Origin: Neostapfia colusana
Taxonomy: Eukaryota; Streptophyta; Magnoliopsida; Poales; Poaceae
Length of the DNA stretch: 64,000 nucleotides
Direction: 5' to 3'
Assembly (NCBI GenBank): GCA_030760725.1
Contig: JASWHV010000018.1
Location: 23,468,273-23,532,272, forward strand
In this document: positions 10,567 through 20,929 of the stretch, in pieces
Layout of the letters: every line of letters starts with the position of its first letter
How positions within the stretch are numbered: the first letter of the stretch is position 1
Position numbers and translations under genes: made by a program
The notes under the pieces: generated by a model
What the model was told of the DNA's origin: nothing
Database searches by the model: none
Seen by the model: the letters and a program-made list of their open reading frames with translations, nothing else

Positions 10567-11591
10567 GCAACAATCAGGCAGGCCCTTCTTTTCATAGTAA
10601 TTTCCATAAAAGTCCGTGAACCGGGCTTGGAGCAACTAAGCCTCAGGGGACGGTCCAGGACTACGTTCAGCTTCGCCTGGTTCCGACCCCAAGCACGTAG
10701 AGTCTTGCTTCCCTTGAGGTGGGTCGTGGCCTACATATGGGGCCCTCCTTCCCCCGTATGGAAATTTATATGAAAAGAAGCCCACCCTACATTGCTCTTC
10801 TTTGGTACTCATTTAATTTACTTATTAAATTTCTATGATTACCCTACTAACGCGTGCTCACTATGCGTTCAACTCCCTCTTCTCATTTTCATCTTTAGTC
10901 GGAATTTGCTGCAGATATGACTAAGGAATAGAGGGGGGGAGCCCCCAAGGAGAATTACTTTTTCCTTATGTGCAGGGTTTTTCAGCCTCAGCTCCCCGCA
11001 GGAGTATGGTAGGCGCATCCACCCAATAGAACGCACCTACCAGGGGGCCGCTACGGGATCGCGGTAGGCCAAAAACCCTAAGGTAAGATCAATGGGCTAG
11101 CCCTCACAGGGGTAGGGTCCGAAGGCCCCACGTGTCCGGCAGGGCCGGACCTCCCACCTCTTCGAGGGGAGCTCCGGGACCGCCGCGTGGTCTACAGAAG
11201 TCGGACCTCCCCCCTACCTCTGCGGGGAGAGGCCCGGGACCTCCACGTGCCTTGCGAGCCCGGACCTCTTCCCAGGCAGGAGCTCCAGGCTCGGACCCCC
11301 CTCCGATCTCGTGAGGCGGGTCCTGGAGACCTCCGGAACCCTTGGTATACAGTGGGGACCCGGACAAGGTGTCTATGCAGAGCTTCGAGATTGGTCATGT
11401 CCTCCGAGCCCTTGCGGAGCTAAGGGCTCGGTCAGGAAAGGCCAAGAAGAAGACTAGGGCATACAGACACAGAAAGAAACAGGAGTCTGTCCATACAAAG
11501 GCCCCACAAGCTGGGCTACACACTCAACAAAAATAAAGAAAGGAAGTACAGGGCCTTGTGGACACAAGGGCGGGTGCCTAGGGTCCCCGGA
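10567..11591. other. X3 post-pol spacer with AT-rich island and LTR-like repeats
   Basis: Non-coding interval between pol and the antisense ORF. At 10650-10720 it matches X4 52850-52920 (GTAGAGTCTTGCTTCCCTT). An AT-rich island around 10795-10845 is also conserved in X2, X4 and X5. From 11105 to 11345 there are GC-rich repeats (GGACCTCC, CCACGTG) resembling the LTR minisatellite. No gene seen. Confidence 0.6.
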
Positions 11592-11765
11592 CTACCGATG
11601 AAACCTAGAGGCCACGAGGGCAGCTAAGTCCTCGACTTCGGCCCTGGCAGTTTCCTCCTGGTCGGCGATGGGTCCTAAACGGACCGGCCCCAGGGAAAAG
11701 GAAGGGTCTCGGCTAACAAAGCACGACAGAACGTGCATCGCAACCTCCTTCGCAAGGCCCCGACC
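11592..11765 (-). pseudogene. C-terminal piece of the X3 antisense ORF (cut off by T1)
   Basis: On the minus strand this continues the coiled-coil protein of 24282-26867 and ends with the stop at 11592-11594 after LVASRFHR. It matches the C-terminus of the intact X4 protein (CFKSRDPSFSLEP...VAARFRRELGGP). T1 is inserted immediately after ttccg (11766-11770). Confidence 0.85.
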
Positions 11766-11770
11766 TTCCG

Positions 11771-14700
11771 TGTCACACCCGGTTTTTCCGAAGAGACAAC
11801 CAAGTGAATATCACATGTATGCCAGGATCATTTTCTCATACATGTGATGACAAATAGTGAAGCATCATTTATTACAAGCCAGGTGTCAAATATAAATAAG
11901 TCTTACATCGCAAATGTCTCAATGGACACTAATGCTTCATCACAAGTAAATAAACTAGCAGCGGAATATTATTCTTTTAGGGCTCCATCATAGGCGTTGC
12001 CCGGGGGTCTTCATGAACCTAAAAGCCTTCCTCGGGTCCAAAATCTTGGTCATTATACACCACCTCATTATCTTGACCTGAGCAGCAATATAAACCAACA
12101 AATATGCAAGGTTGAGTACCAATGGTACTCAGCAAGTGTGGGAAAATTATATCATGCATGGCTAGAACAAGGAGAGGTTGAACTCATAGTTAAAGCACTA
12201 CGCAATTAATACCTATCACCTTAGCTTATTAAGCACCTTCATTACTACACAGGTGAAATGGTCCCAATCTCCCATCCCATCATCATAATCCAATAACCAT
12301 AACATTATTTCCAATGTTAAGCTCCCCGCTTAACATCCATAACTTCCAAAACCTTCACTCCTCTAATCATGAATAAGTCCAGGCCGCTCTTAACCGTGAG
12401 CACGGCTGTCAAGACAGTTTTGACTCTGCAGAGTTTGTACCACTGTACCCACAAGTAGTGATTTCATCCCCCGTTGCCGGGTGGACTAAAAGAACCTCCA
12501 TTATGCCAGTGGCTACGATCCACATTCACACTTCCCAGGTGTGTGGCCAAGAGATCACTACGAAGCCTTTACAAAGGGATTCCCGACGAGCGTGGGCCCA
12601 CTGAGGTTTCACCCCTAACAGCATACAAGAGGCTCCAACCCCGCTGCAGTGGCCCCCTCTTGAGCCTTGCGGTTCATATGGTAGTCCAGCTGACACCTAT
12701 TCCCCGCACCATCCAACACACCCATACTACGCCGGGGATACACCTAATTAATTGGCCAAGCTGCCCCATCTCAGCATGTGGTTGGCACTGTAAAGCCGGG
12801 TTACATGCTCCATGAACCGGTCCTTAGGATCCAGGCAAGTACTAAACACAAACCCAAGTCTCGTGCACCCAGCACACAACCAAAACATCCAACTTGCCTT
12901 GATCCCTACCTCTACATAACTCACAATAGCTCATTCAAGAGTATGGTATAATAAACTGATGATCTCATATCCCAAATATCCCATTCTAAGCATGGCTAAG
13001 CATATGCATGTAAATAAATGACATGACAAAAATAAATCCCAACCCAAGCTTCAAGGCAACAAGGTAATGCAATTCTAGGGAAACTTCCTAGCATGGGTTT
13101 CATATTTAACTTGACAATGCAAATAATTCTATCTACACATCCTAGCATAGGATCAAAGTGGTCAAGGACACTTGCCTCCTTCTTGCTGCTCTTGAAATTG
13201 GTAGTCCTGATCTTGGAAAGGGTTAACTTGCTCTTGAGCAGGTTCTACTTCATACCATCACACATAGCAAAAGAAAAACAACAATCATAAGACATAGTTC
13301 ACACTTCTACTTCATACAAACCACACATTTCATATTTATGAAATTCATTCACCCTTATATGTGTTGTGGTTACTTTATGGGTGTTAAGTTGTGGCTTGCA
13401 TGCACTTTTAACCATGCATATATATGATTCCTACTTTTGGTGTCCACATTTATACTTTCATACAATGTGCCTTCACAATTTCTATCAACCCTAAACTGAA
13501 TTCTTTGTATTTTAGAAACTCCATTTATCATCTACTAGTTGCTATATTTTCAGACTTGTGTTCCTATGCATAATTGTATATTTTATTATTAAATTATTAA
13601 TACACATCACCTAAACAGATTAGGTTCTGGTCCTAAATAATTTGAAATCATATTTTGACCATGGCTTATGATGTATACTATTTCATAATTATTTTCCCTA
13701 TTTTTCTTTAACTATTCTTTACTTAAAAATGTGTCCCTATACTAATAAAATGTGAATAATAGATAAAACAGATTTATTTCAGCCCAAAAATATATTTTTA
13801 TCTCACTCCAAAGTTTTCTAAGTACTGAGAAAGTTTTTAATTAATTTAGACAATTATGTTTGTCCCCCTTTTAATTTTTAAACTCTAGTTACATATTCAA
13901 TTTTCTAAATTAAATACTAAACAAGGCTAAAATAATGAATTCACCCCATTACAGGGTCTATAATATTATTTTCATAATTTCCAGGGGTCTATCTACACTT
14001 AACAGAGGTGTTTTTCCTAATTTCTATTAAGTCCAGGGGTTAAAACTGATTTTTAAATGGATTTACATGATTTTCTGGAGTTCCAGGGGCTAGATCTGAA
14101 GTTTCCGGGGCTAGCTCTCAATTCAAGAGAACCCCAGGGGGTAGCACGTAAGAACTCCAGTCTTTATAACGCGGGGTCGACGTGGACCGTCCGATTTTAA
14201 ACCGACGGCTGAGATTATAAGATCGAACCGGTACGCGGGGTTTTAAAGTCTACCGTGCGATTTAAAATAAACGGCGCACATGCGGCCACGTCGCTCTGAT
14301 CGAACGCGGGCGGCGCTGCCGGCGGCGCACGGCGGCGGGAAGCGGCGATCTCGCCGGAAACTTTCGGATCCTCGAGAATTCTGCCTAGAACTGTGATCTT
14401 ATGGCCTAGATCGATAGAGGGGAGGTCAGGGATCTCACCTCGGGGGCTTTCTCGAGCTCGGGGGTTCTGGAAAGTGATCGGCGGCGAGGTCCGAGGCAAA
14501 ACCACGGCGAAGCTCGTCGGCGCTGTGTTTGCACCGTAACTCTCCGAGTTTTCTGCACCTGCAAAGTTCCCCGGAGGCGGTGGATCAAGACCAGCAAGTT
14601 AGATTATAGTTTCCGAGCTTAGATCGGCCAGAATTCACCGGCGAAGTCTCGGTGCTCACCGGAGTAAAAATCGGCGATCGCGTGGGAAAAACTGATCGGA

Positions 14701-15118
14701 TCGGGGGTTTTTATAGCCGGGGGAGGGCGGTGGGTCTGTTGTGATCGAGTTGGAGTCCTCTGGGTCCAGAATTCGGGCGACGGGACGGGTTTCCCGATCG
14801 GTTGCGATCGCGCGCGCGGGAGAGAGTCCGGGGTCGCGGGGTTAGGGATGACATGTGGGTCCCACCCGTCGGTGAGAGGCAGCGCGGCGCGCGCGGGGGC
14901 GGGCTGGCGCGGGGGTAGCTGGGCCGGCTGGCTGTTTCGGCCCACTGGCCAGTTTTTTCCCGATTTCCTTTTTCTTTTTCCATTTCTTTTCTGTTTTGGG
15001 TATAATTTGAATTCCAGTTTGAATTTGAATTTTTGCAAAACATGCAACTCGTCCAAAAATTTTTAAATTCCCCTCTGAACATGGTTTTGGGTTTTGAATC
15101 AAAATTTGGGGTGTTACA
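11771..15118 (-). repeat. T1 3' LTR
   Basis: Direct repeat of 20930-24276. A TATA-like TATAAAAA (minus strand, 14708-14715) sits about 400 bp from the LTR start. The small open frames inside are repeated in the other LTR and are not genes. Confidence 0.95.
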
Positions 15119-15136
15119 GCTCTACCCCCCTTAAAA
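15119..15136 (-). promoter_or_regulatory. Polypurine tract of T1
   Basis: On the minus strand TTTTAAGGGGGGTAGAGC immediately precedes the 3' LTR TGTAACACC. T2 has the near-identical TTTTAAGGGGGGAGGAA before its 3' LTR. Confidence 0.85.
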
Positions 15137-15163
15137 GAAATCTCGTCCTCGAGATTGGTGTTT

Positions 15164-16426
15164 CTAAGAAAACAATTTCGGAAACTGTGCCTTGAGCTCA
15201 TCTTCCCGTTCCCAGGTGGCTTCCTCTTCTGAGTGATGCTTCCACTGCACCTTGCACATCCGGATTCTTTTATTTCTGGTGAGGCGTTCCATCGTCTCCA
15301 AAATCTTGTATGGTTGCTCAGCATAAGACAAATCTTCAGCTACATCCACTTCATTCATGGGTAACACCTCTTCAGGCGTCCTCAGACATTTCTTGAGTTG
15401 TGACACATGAAATACATCGTGCACGTCCGATAGATGAACCGGTAACTCTAGTTGATACGCCACTTCGCCTTTTCTTTCCAAAACTTGAAAGGGTCCGATG
15501 TATCGAGGTGACAACTTCCCTTTCACCTTGAACCGACGAAGTCCTCTGATAGGGGACACCTTGAGATAAACATAGTCTCCCACGTTGAAAACGAGTTCTC
15601 TTCTTCGTACATCAGCATAACTCTTCTGGCGTGTTTGTGCTATCCTCAAGTTGTTGCGAATCTCCCTCACCTTCGCCTCGGCTTCTTGTAGCACTTCTGG
15701 ACCAAACACTTTACTTTCTCCTGTTTGGTTCCAAAATAGGGGAGTTCTGCACTTCCTTCCATACAAAGCTTCAAACGGTGACATCTTCATACTAGCTTGA
15801 TAGCTGTTGTTATAGGAAAACTCCGCATACGGTAAGTTCTTGTCCCAACTCCTATTGTTTTTGAGTGCACATGCCCTTAACATATCTTCAAGGATCTGAT
15901 TGGTTCTCTCCGTCTGCCCGTCAGTTTGGGGATGATAGGCAGAGCTGAAATTCAGATGGGTTCCCATGGTTTCATGCAACTTTTGCCAAAACCTTGAGGT
16001 GAACTGTGTCCCTCGGTCCGACACTATCTTCTTTGGCACTCCATGGTAACATACAATCCTTGACATGTACAATTCTGCCAATTTGGATCCGCTGTAGCTT
16101 TCTTTCACCGGAATGAAATGAGCTACCTTGGTTAGCCTATCAATAATGACCCATATTGAATCATACCCGGATTGGGTCCTAGGCAATCCCACGACAAAAT
16201 CCATGCTGATTTCTTCCCACTTCCATTCAGGCACTTTGAGTGGTTGCAGCAATCCCGTGGGTCGTTGATGTTCTGCTTTCACCAACTGACATGTGTCACA
16301 TAGGGCAACATGTTCCGCGACATCTCGCTTCATGCCATACCACCAATACCTGCTTTTGAGGTCCTGGTACATCTTCGTACTCCCAGGATGAATGGAATAG
16401 TCGGAATCGTGAGCCTCCTTCAAAAT
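15164..16426 (-). pseudogene. pol: T1 integrase and chromodomain (C-terminal part of Pol)
   Basis: An open frame of 419 aa, in the same frame as the RT part and separated from it only by the in-frame TAA at 16427-16429. It holds the zinc-binding region (HVALCDTCQLVKAEH), the catalytic core (SMDFVVGLPRTQSGYD, IVSDRGTQFTSRFW, YHPQTDGQTERTNQ), the GPF module (KGKLSPRYIGPFQVLERKG) and a C-terminal chromodomain-like end (YKILETMERLTRNKRI, QWKHHSEEEATWERE). Integrase inserts the cDNA; chromodomains of this clade are thought to steer it to heterochromatin. Downstream of a nonsense codon, so not expressed as part of Pol. Confidence 0.9.
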
Positions 16427-17899
16427 TTATTCACGGATCTCCTTTACTTCTGGCACACAGATCCTTTTCCCGTGCCACACCGTTCCTTGTTCATCCTCTC
16501 TAAAACCAGGAGCTTTATTTTCCTTGATGAGCTGTCTGATCTCTTGTATCTTCTCATCATTCTTTTGGCCCTCGCGTATGTCTTGCTCGAGTGTGGAGTC
16601 CACTTCCATGGCGATGGCTTCACCACTATTTACTAGACATAGATTGAGCCTTATAACTTCGTCCTTCAATTCTGCGGGCATGTCCTTCAAGCTCAACTTA
16701 TTGACCTGCACTTTCCGACTCAAAGCATCGGCCACGACGTTTGCTTTCCCAAGATGATAGTTGATGCCTATATCAAAGTCATTGATTAGCTCTAACCATC
16801 TCCTTTGTCGGAGGTTGAGATCTGGCTGTGTGAATATGTACTTCAAACTCTTATGATCCGTATATATCTCTGTCCTCTTCCCCATCAAATAGTGCCGCCA
16901 AATTTTCAATGCGTGTACCACTGCAGCTAGTTCTAGGTCATGTGTAGGATAGTTCTTCTCGTGCTTCCGAAGCTGCCGGGATGCATAAGCCACGACATGT
17001 CCTTCTTGCATGAGAACACATCCCAACCCATTTCCAGAGGCATCGCAGTACACTGTGAAATTCTTCTGCATATCTGTCATAACCAGCACTGGGGCTGTTG
17101 TCAATCTCTTCTTTAGCTCCTGAAAGCTCGTATCACACTGTGGCGTCCAGGTGAATGTGATTCCCTTTTCCAACAATTTGGTGAGAGGTCTCGAGATCTT
17201 GGAGAATACCTCAATAAACCGTCGATAGTATCCAGCCAATCCCAAAAAGCTTCGAACTTCCCCGACATTTTCAGGGGTTTTCCACTTCTGGATATCCTCG
17301 ATTTTGGCAAGATCTACGGAGATTCCTCCCTCCGAGATTATATGTCCTAAAAAGGGAACTCTGTTCAGCCAAAACTCACACTTGCTCAACTTGGCATATA
17401 GTTGGTGTTCTCTCAGCCTCTGTAACACCAACCTTAGATGTTTCTCATGTTCTTCTTCATCTTTGGAGAAGACGAGAATATCATCTATGAAAACCACCAC
17501 AAATTTGTCCAGATATTCCATGAATACCTTGTTCATGAGGTACATGAAATATGCCGGGGCATTGGTTAGCCCGAAAGGCATGACAGTGTATTCATACAGT
17601 CCGTACCGAGATACGAAAGCTGTCTTGGGAATATCAGATTGCCTTATCTTGAGTTGGTGGTACCCCGACCTGAGATCAATTTTTGAGAACACACAAGCTC
17701 CCCTCAACTGATCGAACAAGTCTTCAATGCGAGGCAATGGGTACTTGTTCTTGACGGTTACCTCATTCAAAGCACGGTAATCCATGCATAACCTTTGGGT
17801 TCCATCTTTCTTGGGCACAAATATCACCGGAGCTCCCCATGGTGAGGAACTAGGGCGAATATACCCCTTCTCCGTCAATTCTCTCAAATGATCCTTGAG
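16427..17899 (-). pseudogene. pol: T1 reverse transcriptase and RNase H
   Basis: Open from just after the TAG at 17900-17902 to the TAA at 16427-16429, all in the polyprotein frame. RT motifs include GYIRPSSSPWGAPVIFVPKK, LCMDYRALNEVTVKNKYPLP, FSKIDLRSGYHQLKI, TAFVSRYGLYEYTVMPFGLT and the catalytic FIDD at 17480-17491. RNase H motifs: VYCDASGNGLGCVLMQ, HDLELAAVVHALKIWRHYL and YTDHKSLKYIF. The sequence is otherwise intact, so the stops are the only obvious lesions. Confidence 0.92.
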
Positions 17900-19633
17900 C
17901 TATCCTAGCTGCTTGGAGTCCATTCGATAAGGTCTCTTGTATATCGGGGCTGTTCCCGGTACTAGCTCAATTGCGAATTCCACGTCACGGTCGGGAGGCA
18001 TTCCTGGTAACTCTTCCGGAAAAACATCTGGATAATCCCTGATGGTCCTGATTTCCTCAACTTTCACCTCCACTTGATTTAATTTAATGTCCCTCCTAGG
18101 CTCGTGTATCGTTATGAACTTTACTCTTGTGCCATTGGGGTGAGTTAGTTCCACCGTTCTGGTCGAACAATGGATGATTCCTTTATGTTTGGTCAACCAA
18201 TCCATACCCAAAATAATATCTATCCCTTGTGAATCTATCACTATGAGGTTAGCAGTAAATACTACCCCATTAATGTCTAGGCTCACTTTGGGACACACTT
18301 TTCTTGTCCTTATTTCTCCACCTGGAGAGTTTACAGCTAGCATATGGTTCATTTGTGTGGTTGCTAGGTCATGCTTCTTAACAAACCCTTGAGCAATGAA
18401 CGAGTGGGTAGCACCAGAATCAAACAGCAGAGTTGCAAGGTGTAAATTGGCAGGAAACTTACCAACTACCACATCGGGCGCCTCTTGTGCTTCCTCCATA
18501 GTGACGTGGTTCACCCGTCCTCTCACTACATTCTGCTGTTGTGGCGGCGCAGGCTTCTTCTTTGGGCATTTATGGGCGTAGTGCCCCATTTCACCACAGA
18601 TGAAACATTGCACCCCAATCTTAGATGCTTGGCCCTTGTTGTCTTGCGGTTGGTTCGGGGGTCCTTGCACTGCTGGTCGAGGTGGATATGCGGGGCGAGG
18701 CTGTTGCACAAACTGACGTTGCGGCTGTGCTGGGGCTGCGGGAGGCCTGTAGTTTGGGTTGTACCCTCTTGGTGCTGAATAGGATACCGCAGCACGGCTC
18801 ATCTGCCCCGTAGGTTGCTGCATCATACGTGGGCGGGTGTTGCTCACTGAGGCCTGATGTGACCATCCCGCCTTCCTCTTATTCTCATTTTCCAGGGCCT
18901 TTAGCTTCCTTTCCACCACAAACGCTCTGTCCACCATCTTTTGAAAACTTTCATACTCATTGGAGGACATGGCACACTGCATCTCTGCGGTAAGTCCTTC
19001 CACGAAACAATCTTGTTTCTGCTCATCAGTCTCTATATCTCGTGGAGCATAACGGGATAGTTGAGTAAATTTAGTGAGGTATTCCCTCACCGTCATGTTT
19101 CCCTGCTGCAGTCCCAGAAACTCCTTTCTCTTGTTTTTGAGTTCACCTCTTGGAATGTAATGGTTGCGGAAGCTACGCTTGAACTCGTCCCAAGTGATGT
19201 TCTCAGGGTCATGATGGGCGGCCACGTAGGCGGTCCACCAATCAGCAGCAGGTCCCTGCAATTGATGAGAGGCAAACAGCACCCTCTCATACCCTTGGCA
19301 TTGGATTATCCTCATCTTACTTTCGATGGTCTTCAGCCAATCATCTGCCTCCAGAGGTTCAGCAGCACTTGCAAACTTTGGAGGTTGAGTTCCTAGAAAC
19401 TCACTCAACCTTGGTTGGCGTGGTGCAGCTTGTGGAGGTGGAACTTGATGCAAGTTAGCCACCACTTGAGTCATGTTCTGGATGAGCAGATTTTGATTCT
19501 CCAGCATTTGGTGGAGAGGATCAACTTCTTCACGGAGACCACCCCGGTCCTGGCCATCAGAAAGATGAGGATTGCATGCCTCATCATTGTTGTTGGCGGG
19601 GTTGGCAGCACGTCCTTTTCCTCTTCCGGCCAT
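17900..19633 (-). pseudogene. gag: T1 Gag and protease
   Basis: 577 codons from ATG at 19633 to the premature TAG at 17900-17902. It has a coiled N-terminal region, a Retrotrans_gag domain (WWTAYVAAHHDPENITWDEF, FRNHYIPRGELKNKRKEFL), a CCHC knuckle CFICGEMGHYAHKC at residues 343-356 and a retropepsin LLFDSGATHSFIAQGF with Asp405, then VIDSQGIDIILGMDWL. It ends with the start of the RT linker (PIYKRPYRMDSKQLG). Compared with T2 (ELAELKEQL) the stop replaces a Glu codon (GAG to TAG). Gag itself could still be made. Confidence 0.92.
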
Positions 19634-19933
19634 CTGGCAGAATCAACACATGTTAATTTGATATCATTTAGCATCATCTTACTACTTTCATTTGTTTGTA
19701 CTTTGAAGTGTTGAGGCTTTGTTATGCTTTTACGAGGGTTCATTTCTCACACCAAATAACTGCACTATTATTTCCTGTGGGTTCACACACCAAAGCAAAA
19801 CAATCCGAAGACGAGGCTGTGGACAATTGCTCATGGCTTCCACAACTCACGTCACACACCAAGCATTATCACACCATTAACTACGTAACGACTCGACTAC
19901 TCGACCTCTTGCTAGCTAAAGGAAGACCCTACA
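19634..19933 (-). other. T1 intergenic leader between the extra ORF and gag
   Basis: 300 bp with no long frame. Possible site of internal initiation or splicing for gag expression; nothing decisive is seen. Confidence 0.4.
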
Positions 19934-20713
19934 CTACTCGTCCTCTTGAGATGGTTCCTCGGGATCTTCCTCCTCATTTCGGCTACCTTCTGACTCTGCT
20001 TTGGGTGGGGAGGCTGCTGGTGGAGAAGTGCGACGACGCCTGATTGCTCGGCGATACGGGGAGTCAGGAGTCCATGGATCACTTACGGTGACACACAGTT
20101 CATTCCCATCTCCTCTTTCTCTCGCCTTTAAACAAGCTCGCAGCAACGCCTCCGTTTCCTTCAGGATGTCTCGGACATCCTGAAGCTCTTGTTGACACTC
20201 CTGCAGTCGAGTGCTGAGCATGGCCGCATCCTCCAAACACAAGTCCATGTGCTCATGGGAAGTCCCTTGCTGCACCGGAGGGTACTTGTACTCCGTGGTA
20301 CCACTCTCACGTTGGAGGACATACATGTACTCAGTTTTGTCCAAGTGGCGACGATAGATGTGACTCTGGCAGGTGATGGCCTCCCAGGTGACATCTTTCT
20401 CTGCGTCAACTTGTGTTGCTCGACAAGCTGGAGAGTGGTGAATCTTAAGCAGCTGATTCTCGTGTATAATCCTTATCTCCGAACTCCATTCTTCCCTCTT
20501 CTCACGGATGGTCCTGGTGGAGTTATAGTGGATGATTAACTTGCCCGTATTGCCGGCGGCTTCGAGCATACGTCGAAGACGGCGCAACAAGTCTCCTACT
20601 GCCAATCCGTAGGAAAGATACGTCACCGGATGACTCTCCTCTTTTTCGGCAAGGGCAACTACAGGAACTCTCCCTCCTGTGGACTTACGAGCGGTGCGAA
20701 TCATGCGAACCAT
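19934..20713 (-). CDS. T1 extra ORF upstream of gag (259 aa)
   Basis: This sits between the 5' LTR/PBS and gag on the coding strand of T1. It starts MVRMIRTARKSTGGRVPVVA and ends in a very acidic tail (NEEEDPEEPSQEDE). The middle is rich in Gln, Glu and Leu (LSTRLQECQQELQDVRDILK), suggesting a coiled coil. There is no signal peptide, membrane segment or domain I recognise. The frame is uninterrupted although gag-pol has two stops. To my knowledge an extra upstream ORF has been described in rice elements of this group (RIRE3/RIRE8); whether this is homologous needs a search. T2 has no counterpart. Confidence 0.65.
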   Translation of the reverse strand: MVRMIRTARKSTGGRVPVVALAEKEESHPVTYLSYGLAVGDLLRRLRRMLEAAGNTGKLIIHYNSTRTIREKREEWSSEIRIIHENQLLKIHHSPACRATQVDAEKDVTWEAITCQSHIYRRHLDKTEYMYVLQRESGTTEYKYPPVQQGTSHEHMDLCLEDAAMLSTRLQECQQELQDVRDILKETEALLRACLKARERGDGNELCVTVSDPWTPDSPYRRAIRRRRTSPPAASPPKAESEGSRNEEEDPEEPSQEDE

Positions 20714-20910
20714 CTAAAACAAAAGAATTTAAAATTAGGTTAGATAAAATCTCAAACAAAAATCCTATTTTGAATGAAAGTTGGGGTAAGATGAAGAAAA
20801 TGACTCCTTTAATAACACTTTTCCACCCACACCTTGGAAAATAGTTTTTAAGAAAATAGGGCCCTTAAATACGTCCATTTCTACCTAGGTCCACGTTCCT
20901 ACGGGCAACC

Positions 20911-20925
20911 TTGGCTCTGATACCA
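20911..20925 (-). promoter_or_regulatory. PBS of T1 (initiator tRNA-Met)
   Basis: On the minus strand TGGTATCAGAGCCAAGG lies about four bases after the 5' LTR end. TGGTATCAGAGC is the classic complement of the 3' end of plant initiator Met-tRNA. Confidence 0.9.
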
Positions 20926-20929
20926 CCTC

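Noticed and set aside
11997..12815. Possible host gene exons at 11997-12209 and 12474-12815, repeated at 21003-21368 and 21634-21975
   Set aside because: Both sets are the same positions in the two T1 LTRs; no splice structure or domain supports a gene.
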